The notes under the pieces were generated by a model, which saw only the letters and a program-made list of their open reading frames with translations, did not search any database and had not been told where the DNA came from. A program made the position numbers and the translations under genes. From assembly GCF_003402475.1 (NCBI RefSeq), contig NZ_BFAB01000015.1, forward strand, positions 1 through 64,000: a stretch of 64,000 nt of DNA. The letters are read 5' to 3'. The stretch's first letter is position 1, and every line of letters begins with the position of its first letter. This DNA is from Mycobacterium sp. MFM001 (GTDB lineage Bacteria > Actinomycetota > Actinomycetes > Mycobacteriales > Mycobacteriaceae). Shown piece after piece: positions 50,774 through 59,701 of the stretch.

Positions 50774-51661
50774 CTACAAGCCCGCGGGCGCGACATTCGG
50801 GTTGGCGGTCACCGGTGGTTCCATCGCAGGCAACAAGGTCTTGCCGTCCAGGCTGCGCACCGGCAACCCCTCAGACCAGGCATAGTGCAGACTAAACGCC
50901 ACCAGCCCAGTGCGCTCCGCAGCGGGCCGGTGACACATTGCCAGCACGGTCTCGGCCAGGTACTCAACAGGCTCGGTCGGGAATCCATCCGGAATCAACT
51001 GTGCGGCACCGGGAGTACGGACCGCGGTAGACGGGCCGACACAGTTGACGGCGATGTTCGCGTCGAGCAACTCGGCTGCCACCCCTTGCGTGAAGCGGTG
51101 CAACGCCGCCTTCATCGATGCGTAGACAACGTCACCTGCGGTCTTGTTGTAGTCGCGATACGGCCGGACGGGCGGCACCCCGGTCACCGAACCGATGTTG
51201 ACGATCCAGCCCGCTGCCTGTGAACGCATATGAGGCACTGCGGCTTTCGTCAGCACGAACGGCGCCTTCAGATAGTGCTCCACCGTTCGGTCGAAGGTGT
51301 CCAGGCTCATGTCTTCCACCAGCGAGTAGTCAGCGTATCCGGCATTGTTGACCAAAATGTCGAGTCTCCCTGTGCGGGTGAGCACCTGATCGATCAACCG
51401 CTCGCGCTGTTCGGCGTCTTCGAGATCGGCGGCAATGCCCAGCGCGTCGCCGCCCGCCTGCCTGATCAGTTCGACCGTCTCATTGATCGTCCCGGGCAGC
51501 GCGGCGGCTTTACCCGCCCGCACCGACGCCGACGGCCGATAGGACCGCGCAGTCACCACCACGGTGGCGCCCTCCGCCGAGAGCCGTTGCGCAATCGCGC
51601 GTCCGATGCCACGGCTACTGCCGGTGACCAGAGCTGTTCTACCGGAAAGCAAGTGCGTCAT
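50774..51661 (-). CDS. Short-chain dehydrogenase/reductase (SDR)
   Basis: 295 residues, longer than classical SDRs owing to an insert after strand 2 (SYRPSASVRAGKAAALPGTI). TGSSRGIGRAIAQ cofactor motif, NNAG, and a displaced active-site region NIGSVTG … VYASMKAAL. ATG 51661 overlaps the stop of the upstream Baeyer–Villiger gene, so the two are coupled. Probably oxidises an alcohol to the ketone used by that enzyme, or reduces the product (inference). Confidence 0.9.
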   Translation of the reverse strand: MTHLLSGRTALVTGSSRGIGRAIAQRLSAEGATVVVTARSYRPSASVRAGKAAALPGTINETVELIRQAGGDALGIAADLEDAEQRERLIDQVLTRTGRLDILVNNAGYADYSLVEDMSLDTFDRTVEHYLKAPFVLTKAAVPHMRSQAAGWIVNIGSVTGVPPVRPYRDYNKTAGDVVYASMKAALHRFTQGVAAELLDANIAVNCVGPSTAVRTPGAAQLIPDGFPTEPVEYLAETVLAMCHRPAAERTGLVAFSLHYAWSEGLPVRSLDGKTLLPAMEPPVTANPNVAPAGL

Positions 51662-53556
51662 CGTAGGTGGAAGTGCTCCTCGATGGGCGCGCGGTGTTCC
51701 TCCCACCAGTCGATCATCCGCAGTGGATTGGCCACCACCACGCGGCCGGAGGGCACGCGATAGTACGTGTGCGCTGTCGGAGTGTGCCGCCACACAAGGT
51801 TTTCCATCACATCGTCGAGGCGAGCGACGTACTCGTCGTAGGCCTCGCGCGTGGGTTCCATCGACCGCGCCCCACGCAACGCCATCAATTGCAGGCACTC
51901 CGTGATGTAGTGCACGGCTACCTCGACGCCGAAGTTGTGACCGCCGCCGTGGCCGGGGCTGCCGTTGGGATGGGACGTCACGAACAAATTCGGGAATCCG
52001 GGCACGGTGCCGCCGCGATAGCTGCGTGGAGTGCCCGCCCACTCGTCTTGCAAAGTACGGCCGCCGCGTCCACGAATGTCGATCGTCGACAGGAAGTCGA
52101 GGTAATAGCCCGTCGCGTAGATGATTACATCCAGGCTGATCTCCCGCCCGTCCTCGGTCACGATGCCGTCAGGTGTGACCCGCGCCGGCTCGCTTGCTTC
52201 GACGTCAACGTGGGGACGGGTGAGGGCGGCATAGTAACCGCCGGGATCGCGGATGATGCGCTTGCCGTACGGGGCGAAGTCCGGGGTGACCTTCTTCGCC
52301 AGTTCGCTGCCCGCGCCGAAGGTGCGGTCGATGTAGTCGAGGCAGTACTTCAGCAGTACATCATTGGCCGGCGAAATCGACTGGTGCGAGGCCGCCCACT
52401 CGGGGTCCACTTGGATGACCGGGTAGTTGTTGTCCGCAGTCGACCAATAGGACTTCAGCCGAATCCAATTCGCGTAGTGCGGGACATGCCTGGCCAACCA
52501 GCGGTGGTAGTCGGGCACGTCGTCCGACGGCCGCCGCCGTGGCGCCACCCAGTGCGGCTGGCGCTGGAACACGGTGAGGCGCGCGACGTCGTCGACGACC
52601 GCGTCGACGATCTGCACCGCCGTGCAGCCCGCCCCGATGACAGCGACCCGCTTGCCGGTCAAGTCGAGTTCGCGATCCCATTGCGCTGAATGAATGCTGA
52701 TGCCGGTGAACGTCTCTCGGCCGTCGAGGTCGGGGAAGCGCGGTCTGTTGAGGTATCCGGTCGCGGTGATGACCACATTGGCGTGGCTGACGGTGCGCGC
52801 ACCGTCGGCCGAGCAGGCACGAATCTGCCAGCGCTGGTTCTCGTCGTCCCACCAGAGCGCCTCGACCTCGGTGTTGAACCGGGTATGGTTGCGGATCTTG
52901 TACTTGTCGGCGACAGCCTGCAAGTACGACTGGTATTCCGATCCCATCGGGTAGTAGTTGGACCAGTCGGGGTTGAGCTCGCGCGACAGCGAGTAATAGG
53001 TCGACGGGGTGTCCACCCCGATGCCCGGATAGGTGGTGGTCAGCCAGGTGCCGCCGACCTCGGGATTGCGTTCATATATCTCGTAGGCGACGCCGGCGTC
53101 GGCGGCCGCGATCGCGGCGGCGATCCCGGCCATCCCACATCCGACGATGGCGATCTTCGTCGTCAACCGGACAGATGCGGTGCGCGGCAGTACCGGCCGC
53201 GGCTTGTGAAAACCGCCCTGTTCCAGCAGCATTGGCACGTTTCGATCCTCGAGGGCTACGCCCAGCGCGATGGGCGCGATCCGGCCGAACAGAACCGGGT
53301 CGTCGGCGGGGACGGCGCGGATGGGTTCCGACGCGCCGGTCAGGATGTCCAGCAGCGCGTCAACGATCGTGGCGGCGGTCTCGGGGTCGGTGACACCCGC
53401 CTGCTCGGGCGGATCAGGCACATGTGAGATCGCAGGCCCGAATTTGTCGACAACGGCGGGATCACCGCTCAGTTGCGCCAATACCGCCACCAGCACGCCA
53501 GGGTCGGCCTGCTCGAGATTGGCGCGCAGTTCGGCGGCCGCAGTCTGGGTAAGCAT
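51658..53556 (-). CDS. Baeyer–Villiger monooxygenase with N-terminal extension (HAPMO type)
   Basis: 632 residues. About 130 residues precede the FAD motif IAIVGCGMAGIAAAIAAADAG; such an extension is known from 4-hydroxyacetophenone monooxygenase and relatives and aids dimerisation. The Baeyer–Villiger fingerprint is FTGISIHSAQWD and the NADPH motif VIGAGCTAVQ, where a Cys replaces the usual Gly/Ser. The chain ends with ITECLQLMALRGARSMEPTREAYDEY as in that group. ATG 53556 is chosen over a start 11 codons upstream because the family begins there. Coupled to the SDR. Confidence 0.92.
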   Translation of the reverse strand: MLTQTAAAELRANLEQADPGVLVAVLAQLSGDPAVVDKFGPAISHVPDPPEQAGVTDPETAATIVDALLDILTGASEPIRAVPADDPVLFGRIAPIALGVALEDRNVPMLLEQGGFHKPRPVLPRTASVRLTTKIAIVGCGMAGIAAAIAAADAGVAYEIYERNPEVGGTWLTTTYPGIGVDTPSTYYSLSRELNPDWSNYYPMGSEYQSYLQAVADKYKIRNHTRFNTEVEALWWDDENQRWQIRACSADGARTVSHANVVITATGYLNRPRFPDLDGRETFTGISIHSAQWDRELDLTGKRVAVIGAGCTAVQIVDAVVDDVARLTVFQRQPHWVAPRRRPSDDVPDYHRWLARHVPHYANWIRLKSYWSTADNNYPVIQVDPEWAASHQSISPANDVLLKYCLDYIDRTFGAGSELAKKVTPDFAPYGKRIIRDPGGYYAALTRPHVDVEASEPARVTPDGIVTEDGREISLDVIIYATGYYLDFLSTIDIRGRGGRTLQDEWAGTPRSYRGGTVPGFPNLFVTSHPNGSPGHGGGHNFGVEVAVHYITECLQLMALRGARSMEPTREAYDEYVARLDDVMENLVWRHTPTAHTYYRVPSGRVVVANPLRMIDWWEEHRAPIEEHFHLR

Positions 53557-53686
53557 GACGGCGCCAGTATCGGCCCGGACGGGGCCCACAGCGCCCGGCG
53601 TGTCTACTGAGCGGGACGCGTTTTGGCTCCCACTGACCGGTCATCGGCGGTGCCGGCACGCCGACCGGCTGCTTGACTGCAGGATC

Positions 53687-54169
53687 GTGAGCAACGACAT
53701 CTCGCTGGCCGAGTTGCAGGAATTCATCGCCGAGTTCTGGTTCCATTACGACGAGGCGCACTACGACGAGCTGGCGGTCCGATTTGCCGACGACATCCAC
53801 TACGTCAGTCGCAGCGACAGCGGAGCCAGCCCGTTCGAGGAGTTGCTGACCGCTGACGTCCGCGGGCGCCACGAGGCATTCGCGTGGCTGGTCGAGCACC
53901 GGAACGCAAGTCCATACCCGTTGCGCCACAACGCCATCAATGTCTTCCGCACCGGGTTCGACGGCGAGGCGGCCAGTGTCCGCTTTTACCTCTTGGTATC
54001 CCACATCGCCAATTCCGTCCCATTCGTCAACTCCACCGCCGTCGTCGACGCCGCTGTGCGGCGAGCACGTGCCAGTCTGCAGTTCACCAAAATGGAGGTC
54101 GTGCTCGACACACGGGACTCTGTGTTGCTTTCCGAGTTGTCCGTCGACAGCACTGCAAAAAGCACCTGA
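53687..54169 (+). CDS. NTF2/SnoaL-like protein, unknown function
   Basis: 160 residues. N-terminal ISLAELQEFIAEFWFHYDEAHYDELAVRFADDIHYVSR opens an NTF2-like cone; the middle segment holds LRHNAINVF, as in ring-hydroxylating-dioxygenase beta-like and SnoaL proteins. AGGA precedes GTG 53687. It lies two bases before the next SDR start, so it belongs to the 53.7–56.0 kb operon. Catalysis, if any, is not deducible. Confidence 0.75.
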   Translation: MSNDISLAELQEFIAEFWFHYDEAHYDELAVRFADDIHYVSRSDSGASPFEELLTADVRGRHEAFAWLVEHRNASPYPLRHNAINVFRTGFDGEAASVRFYLLVSHIANSVPFVNSTAVVDAAVRRARASLQFTKMEVVLDTRDSVLLSELSVDSTAKST

Positions 54170-54171
54170 TT

Positions 54172-55032
54172 GTGACCGCGCGCAACATGTTCGACGGTGG
54201 CGTGGCGGTCATCACCGGCGCCGGCGCCGGGATCGGGGCGGGCCTGGCCCGTTACGCCGCGAAACTGGGCATGACTGTCGTGCTCGCCGACATCGACGCC
54301 GAGGCCGTCGCGGCGCTACGCCGGGAACTGAACGCGCAAGGTGCGACCGCGGTCGACACGGTGTGCGACGTACGCGAATCGGATGCGATGCAGCAGCTGG
54401 CCGAGCGCACATATCGCGATATCGGACCTGTGCGCCTCTTGGTCAACAACGCCGCTGTCGAGCAATTCGGTTACCTGTGGGATACCCCCGTGGAGAACTG
54501 GAAGCACGTCGTCGACATCAACATCAGCGGCGTCTTCCACGGCGTACGCGCGTTTCTGCCGAAGATGCTGCCCTTGCCGGAACCTGCGTGGGTGTGGAAT
54601 GTGTCGTCGATTGGTGGCGTCGCGACTGTTCCGCTGCAGGCGCCCTACATCATGAGCAAACATGCGGTACTCGCGCTCACCGAATGCCTGCGCTTAGAGG
54701 TGCAGTTGGCCGGACACGATCATCACATCCACGTACAGGCCGTACTGCCAGGTGCGGTGGCATCCAACATCTTCGAGTCCGGCGGCGGGGTGAATGACGG
54801 CGACGTCGCCGCTGCCGAGGCGCAGCGCTCGGCGATGCTCGAGATCAAGGCCGGGGCGATGGATGCCCTTACCGCCGCCGAGGCGATATTCGATCAAGCC
54901 ACCGAAGGGCGCTTCTACTTGCTCACGCAGCCCGAGTACGTCGGCGCGGCGATGGCCGAGCGCGGCGAATCCCTTGTCTCGCAGCGTCCTCCCGCGCTGA
55001 GGGGCCGCCGATTCGATCCGGCGCGCCGGTGA
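54172..55032 (+). CDS. Short-chain dehydrogenase/reductase (SDR)
   Basis: 286 residues. TGAGAGIGAGLARY cofactor motif, NNAA, catalytic serine in VSSIGG and YIMSK. GTG 54172 gives five residues before the domain (an ATG at 54187 is possible). Its stop overlaps the esterase GTG by four bases. The C-terminus (LTQPEYVGAAMAERGESLVSQRPP) resembles SDRs paired with FMO-type enzymes in mymA-like operons (from memory). Confidence 0.9.
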   Translation: MTARNMFDGGVAVITGAGAGIGAGLARYAAKLGMTVVLADIDAEAVAALRRELNAQGATAVDTVCDVRESDAMQQLAERTYRDIGPVRLLVNNAAVEQFGYLWDTPVENWKHVVDINISGVFHGVRAFLPKMLPLPEPAWVWNVSSIGGVATVPLQAPYIMSKHAVLALTECLRLEVQLAGHDHHIHVQAVLPGAVASNIFESGGGVNDGDVAAAEAQRSAMLEIKAGAMDALTAAEAIFDQATEGRFYLLTQPEYVGAAMAERGESLVSQRPPALRGRRFDPARR

Positions 55033-55964
55033 GGCTGGATCCCGACGCCGCTGCCCGTGTCGCGTCATTCGGCGATATTCCGCCGATGCGACAGCGCGGA
55101 CTGGCCGCCATTCGTAAAGCCATCGAATCGGCGCCCCTGCCCGACGCGATGCCGGAAATGGCCACCGTGGCAAACAGCACGGCACCCGGCCCGGCCGGAC
55201 CGATTCCCTTGCGCATTTACCACCCAACTCGCGCTGCCCGGACGCCAGTGCTGGTGTATTTCCACGGCGGCGGAATGGTTCTCGGCTCCAATCACTCGTT
55301 CGAGCCGCTGGCCCGGACGCTGGCGGCCGAGAGCGGCGCGACCGTGGTGGCCGTCGATTACCGCCTCGCCCCAGAGAATCCGCCGCCCGCGCAATTCCAC
55401 GACGCCTACTTCGCGACCGGCTGGGTGGCGCGCAATGCCCACCTACTCGGCGTTGATCCGGCTCGGCTTGCGGTGATCGGCGACAGCGCGGGCGGCTCGC
55501 TGGCGGCCGCCGTGGCGCTGGCGGCCCGCGACCGGGGCGGCCCGCCAATCCTTTGCCAGGTGCTGCTCTATCCGGGGTTAGACCGCGACATGGATGCGCC
55601 GTCCATCACGGCGCTGGCCGATGCACCGATGCTCTGCCTCGACGACATCAATTACATGCACGAGCTTGCCGATGGCTGCGGAAGCACCTCGCGCGACCCG
55701 TATCGGGTACCTGCATACGCCACCGACTTGTCCGGCCTGCCCGCCGCGATCGTCGTCAGCGCCGAGTGCGATCCGATCCGCGACTGGGGCGAGCGCTACG
55801 CAAACCGCTTGCGCGAGGCCCGAGTACAGGTGACCATGACCCGCTACCCAGGTATGTACCACGGGTTCCTGATGCGCGCCGACACGACCGCGCGGGGCCG
55901 GCTGGCCATCGCCGAAGTCGGCGCCCTGCTGCGTGCGAAATTTGCTCACCCATTGCCGTTCTGA
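55029..55964 (+). CDS. Alpha/beta hydrolase, hormone-sensitive-lipase type
   Basis: 311 residues. HGGG at 79–82, nucleophile S153 in GDSAGGS, an Asp in AECDPIRDWG and a His in YHGF. A second esterase of the same class as the one at 48765 but clearly distinct. GTG 55029 overlaps the SDR stop. Likely role: hydrolysis of an ester or lactone formed by Baeyer–Villiger oxidation (inference). Confidence 0.92.
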   Translation: MRLDPDAAARVASFGDIPPMRQRGLAAIRKAIESAPLPDAMPEMATVANSTAPGPAGPIPLRIYHPTRAARTPVLVYFHGGGMVLGSNHSFEPLARTLAAESGATVVAVDYRLAPENPPPAQFHDAYFATGWVARNAHLLGVDPARLAVIGDSAGGSLAAAVALAARDRGGPPILCQVLLYPGLDRDMDAPSITALADAPMLCLDDINYMHELADGCGSTSRDPYRVPAYATDLSGLPAAIVVSAECDPIRDWGERYANRLREARVQVTMTRYPGMYHGFLMRADTTARGRLAIAEVGALLRAKFAHPLPF

Positions 55965-56054
55965 GCCTTTGGCGTCCCGGTCAACGGACACCTGGTCGCT
56001 GCGGCACCGGCGGCAACCGCAAAATCGAGGCCAGCGACAACCAGAGGAGATCCG

Positions 56055-57131
56055 ATGCTCACCGATCAGCGGCGCCTAGAGCTGTCCGACGTGTTGCGGC
56101 CCGCATCGCCTCCCCAGGAGATCCGCGACGTCTACACGGACGATCAACGGGAACGACTGCTGGACATTGTGCACAACAACGGGCCGTGGAAGCTGATCAT
56201 CGCACACCACTTCCACTCGGCCGAAGAGCTGATCGCCACCATGAGCGGCGCTTTTCCCGAAGGGTTTGAGCCGTCTCTGGACCTGTTTGTGACCCCTACC
56301 TTCCGCGGCTACCTGGCGAACCACGGCGCGGTGTTGTACCCACAAGTGCACGACTGCTTCTACAACGCACGCTTCGTGGAGATGGCCAAGGCCTACTGGA
56401 AAGCCGAATACGCCAAGCCGCAGATGATGCTATTCAACATCAACGGCCCATGCGCCAATCGCGATCCGGGACACCTGGATTCGCCGAGCTTCCGCGGGGT
56501 GCGCCACGAGAACGCACCGACCTGGCTGACAAGCGTCATGGGCAAATCCGGCCTATTCCAGGACTACCTGATCAAGATGGCGCAAGTGATCGCCTGGTTT
56601 TCTCTCGACCCGGGCAGCGGCTTCACGTATTGGCCAGACGGGCCGCTCAAGCCGCCGCAGCGCATTCTGCCGCCGGTCTACAACCGCGGTGTTGTGGTGC
56701 AAAACGAGATGATGATGCACCGCGGTGAAGCCAATGGGCCACTGGAACAACAGATCCCGGCCGGGCTGAGCTTCGACACCACGTTCACCGGTGATCCCGC
56801 CGACCGCGACTGGTGGCTACTGCAGAACGGCAACGATGTGATCGCCCGCCACCACACCGACGAGCTGCGCTTCCTGGTCCACTGGTCGGCCGAGGTCTTC
56901 TCCGACTACGACGAGTTGAAGAAAAACATGGACGGCTCCGACGATCTGACCATCGAGCAGGCAATCGACACGTTGGTCAAGGACGTCAACGCCCAAGGTA
57001 TCAAGCTGTCTTTGCCGGACGACCCGCTGCACAACCCAGAGTTCATCCGCACGCTCAACGCGGCCTACGACCTGGGCGGTCCGTCGAGCTATCCGGACGA
57101 CGCACCGATCAGCGCCTTTCAGCTGGCATGA
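56055..57131 (+). CDS. Unassigned protein with an HxD…H (Fe/2-oxoglutarate-like) site pattern
   Basis: 358 residues, not recognised. The middle holds NRDPGHLDSPSFRG with H140-x-D142, and 80 residues on MMMHRGEANGP with H222-R223. That spacing and order (HxD, then a distal His followed by a basic residue) is the iron-binding facial triad of phytanoyl-CoA-type 2-oxoglutarate dioxygenases; the rest of the fold cannot be confirmed by eye. No signal peptide. GAGGAGATCCG precedes ATG 56055. It lies between the esterase and a KstD-like gene, so an oxygenase in the same pathway is inference. Confidence 0.7.
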   Translation: MLTDQRRLELSDVLRPASPPQEIRDVYTDDQRERLLDIVHNNGPWKLIIAHHFHSAEELIATMSGAFPEGFEPSLDLFVTPTFRGYLANHGAVLYPQVHDCFYNARFVEMAKAYWKAEYAKPQMMLFNINGPCANRDPGHLDSPSFRGVRHENAPTWLTSVMGKSGLFQDYLIKMAQVIAWFSLDPGSGFTYWPDGPLKPPQRILPPVYNRGVVVQNEMMMHRGEANGPLEQQIPAGLSFDTTFTGDPADRDWWLLQNGNDVIARHHTDELRFLVHWSAEVFSDYDELKKNMDGSDDLTIEQAIDTLVKDVNAQGIKLSLPDDPLHNPEFIRTLNAAYDLGGPSSYPDDAPISAFQLA

Positions 57132-57240
57132 CCGACACGGCGGATGCCAGAGAAACGGTCGCGGCCGGCTCTGGCGGCCAACGTCCCGCTGGCAGGGAAA
57201 CCAAGTCACGGAGCCAAGTCGGCGACCTAATGTCGTTTTC

Positions 57241-58926
57241 GTGTCGACTAGCATCCCCGCCGGCCTGCCCGTCCGCGACCTGACGGTAGACCTCTTGGTC
57301 GTCGGTTCGGGCACCGGAATGGCAGCTGCGTTGGCGGCGCAGGAATGCGGATTGAACGTATTGATCGTGGAGAAGTCGTCCTATGTCGGGGGTTCGACGG
57401 CTCGCTCGGGCGGCGCCTTGTGGCTTCCGGCGAGTCCGATATTGGACGTCGACGCCGACACCGTGGAACGTGCCGAGACTTATCTGCGGTCGGTGGTCGC
57501 GGGCACCGCACCGGCCGAGCGATCCGCCGGCTTCTTGCGGCACGTGACCGCGACCGTCGAAATGCTGCGGCGCACCACACCGATGAAGTTCATCTGGGCC
57601 AAAGACTATTCGGACTACCACCCCGAGGCGCCCGGCGGAACCGCCGTCGGTCGCACCTGCGAGTGCCGCCCGTTGAACTCCGCGATCCTCGGTGAATACC
57701 GGAACCAGCTGAGACCCGGAGTACTGGAGGTCAAGATCCCCATGCCCACCACCGGGGCCGACTACCGGTGGATGAACCTGATGGCCCGGGTCCCGCGCAA
57801 AGGCATACCGACCATCGCCAAACGGCTCGGTCAAGGGGTGGGTGGACGTCTGCTTGGCCGGCGCTACGTCGCGGGCGGGCAGGCGCTTACCGCCGGCCTG
57901 TTCGCCGGTGTGCTACGCGCGGGAGTCCCGATATGGACCGACACCGCGCTGCATCGCTTGACCACGGACGGCGCCCGGGTCACCGGCGCAGTGGTCGGGC
58001 ACGACGCGCGGGAAGTTACCGTCACCGCGCGGCGGGGCGTGGTGTTGGCCGCCGGCGGGTTCGACCACGCCATGGCCATGCGCTGGAAGTTCCAGTCCGA
58101 ATCTCTCGGCGAGCACATGAGCCTGGGCGCCGAGTCCAACACCGGCGATGCCATCCGCGTCGCGCAAGACCTCGGCGCCGCAACCGATCTCATGAGCCAA
58201 GCATGGTGGTTCCCGGCCGTCGCACCACTACCGGGCGCGACGCCACTGGTGATGCTGGCCGAACGATCCCTGCCCGGTTCGCTGATCGTCGATCAGCACG
58301 GCATCCGCTTCGCCAACGAGGCAACGGATTACATGTCGTTCGGGCAGCGGCTGCTGGAACGGGAACGCTCAGGAGATCCGGTCGAGTCCATGTGGATCGT
58401 GTTCGACCAGCAGTACCGCAACAGTTATGTCTTCGCCGGCGAACTGTTTCCCCGGATGCCAATCCCGCAGCCGTGGTACGCCGCCGGCATCGCCCACCGC
58501 TCGAATAGCCTGGCTGAACTCGCGGACAAAATAGGTGTTCCCCGATCACAGTTCGCGGCCACCGTGCACCGGTTCAACGAGATGGCACGAGCCGGATTGG
58601 ACGCGGACTTCCACCGCGGCCGCAGCGCCTACGACCGCTACTACGGCGATCCCACCATCAAACCGAACCCCAATCTGCGCGCTCTCGACCGTGGGCCCTT
58701 CTATGCGGTCAAGATGGTGCTCAGCGACCTCGGCACCTGCGGCGGTCTGCGCGCCGACGACCGTGCCCGCGTGTTGCGCGAGGACGGCAGCGTCATCAAG
58801 GGCCTCTACGCGATCGGCAACACCGCGGCCAACGCGTTCGGCGCCACCTATCCCGGAGCGGGCGCAACGATTGCCCAGGGATTGGTGTACGGCTACGTCG
58901 CCGCCCGCGACGCGGCCACCGGTTAA
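57241..58926 (+). CDS. 3-Ketosteroid-delta-1-dehydrogenase-like flavoprotein (KstD family)
   Basis: 561 residues, the KstD length. FAD motif LLVVGSGTGMAAALAAQECGLNVLIVEKSSYVGGSTARSGG is the family opening; the C-terminal block GPFYAVKMVLSDLGTCGGL contains the tyrosine that polarises the 3-keto group, and GLYAIGNTAANAFGATYPGAGATI closes the FAD site. It removes hydrogens from C1–C2 of a 3-keto ring or a similar cyclic ketone. GTG 57241 has a weak ribosome site. It ends one base from a convergent PadR gene. It is the second and better-matching KstD-like protein in the window. Confidence 0.92.
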   Translation: MSTSIPAGLPVRDLTVDLLVVGSGTGMAAALAAQECGLNVLIVEKSSYVGGSTARSGGALWLPASPILDVDADTVERAETYLRSVVAGTAPAERSAGFLRHVTATVEMLRRTTPMKFIWAKDYSDYHPEAPGGTAVGRTCECRPLNSAILGEYRNQLRPGVLEVKIPMPTTGADYRWMNLMARVPRKGIPTIAKRLGQGVGGRLLGRRYVAGGQALTAGLFAGVLRAGVPIWTDTALHRLTTDGARVTGAVVGHDAREVTVTARRGVVLAAGGFDHAMAMRWKFQSESLGEHMSLGAESNTGDAIRVAQDLGAATDLMSQAWWFPAVAPLPGATPLVMLAERSLPGSLIVDQHGIRFANEATDYMSFGQRLLERERSGDPVESMWIVFDQQYRNSYVFAGELFPRMPIPQPWYAAGIAHRSNSLAELADKIGVPRSQFAATVHRFNEMARAGLDADFHRGRSAYDRYYGDPTIKPNPNLRALDRGPFYAVKMVLSDLGTCGGLRADDRARVLREDGSVIKGLYAIGNTAANAFGATYPGAGATIAQGLVYGYVAARDAATG

Positions 58927-59601
58927 TCAATTCGGCTCATCGGCATTGGCCCGCTTTTCGATCTCGTACCAGAATTCCGGTGGGGGCCAAGGGATCTTGG
59001 TCCGGCCGCCCTTGCCGGCCTGAGGGAACGCGGCTTCGGCCTCGTCGAGCTCTTTGATCATTTTCAGGGCGAGTTCACGTTCGTTGGCGTAATACCGCTC
59101 GGCCCACTGCAGCGCGACGCGCGCGTATGCCCAGGACGGATCGGCGCCGGCCCACCGTGCGTCCTTGGCCGCATTGCGGTGCATCTGGTCGGCGTAGGCC
59201 ACGTGTTCCTGCAGCACCTCTTTCAGCCTTTCTGGGCTGGTGAGGTGTCCCATCGTGACCCGCAGCAGCGGGCCATGCTTCAACGTCGGTGGGTCGACCG
59301 GCGCTTCGTTCGCCCACCGGGTAAGCGCGTCCATCCCGGCTTCGGTGATCTTGTAGAGCCTGCGATTGCGCGTGCCGGTTGTGTTCTCGACACGAGACGT
59401 CACCAAGCCCAGTTGCTCTAACTTCTTGAGCTCGGAGTAGATCTGGCTGTACGCCGGGCTGCCGTAATAGAAGCGCATGCTCCAGTCGATCCACTTTCGG
59501 ATGTCGTAGCCAGACAGCTCGTACTCGTAGGAGAGCACGCCGAGCAGCGCCCAGCTGGTTGCCGCCAGGTTCGGCTTACCCCGTAGATCGCTGCCCTCCA
59601 T
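58927..59601 (-). CDS. PadR-family transcriptional regulator
   Basis: 224 residues. N-terminal winged helix of PadR type (WALLGVLSYEYELSGYDIRKWID … YSQIYSELKKLEQLGLVTSRVEN … RRLYKITEAGMDALTRW), followed by the long dimerising helices of the Vir-type C-terminal domain (YADQMHRNAAKDARW). It is divergent from the thioesterase gene across 100 bases in which I see no clear operator, and convergent with the KstD-like gene. Phenolic or steroid-like inducers are typical of the family. Confidence 0.92.
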   Translation of the reverse strand: MEGSDLRGKPNLAATSWALLGVLSYEYELSGYDIRKWIDWSMRFYYGSPAYSQIYSELKKLEQLGLVTSRVENTTGTRNRRLYKITEAGMDALTRWANEAPVDPPTLKHGPLLRVTMGHLTSPERLKEVLQEHVAYADQMHRNAAKDARWAGADPSWAYARVALQWAERYYANERELALKMIKELDEAEAAFPQAGKGGRTKIPWPPPEFWYEIEKRANADEPN

Positions 59602-59701
59602 TTGCCCAGGTTAACAACTTCGCGGTGCTGCAGGCTGGCCGCTTACCACTGGCCGGGAGACGACATTGCCAAGGGCACGCCCACCGCGCACGCTGTGTCC
59701 T

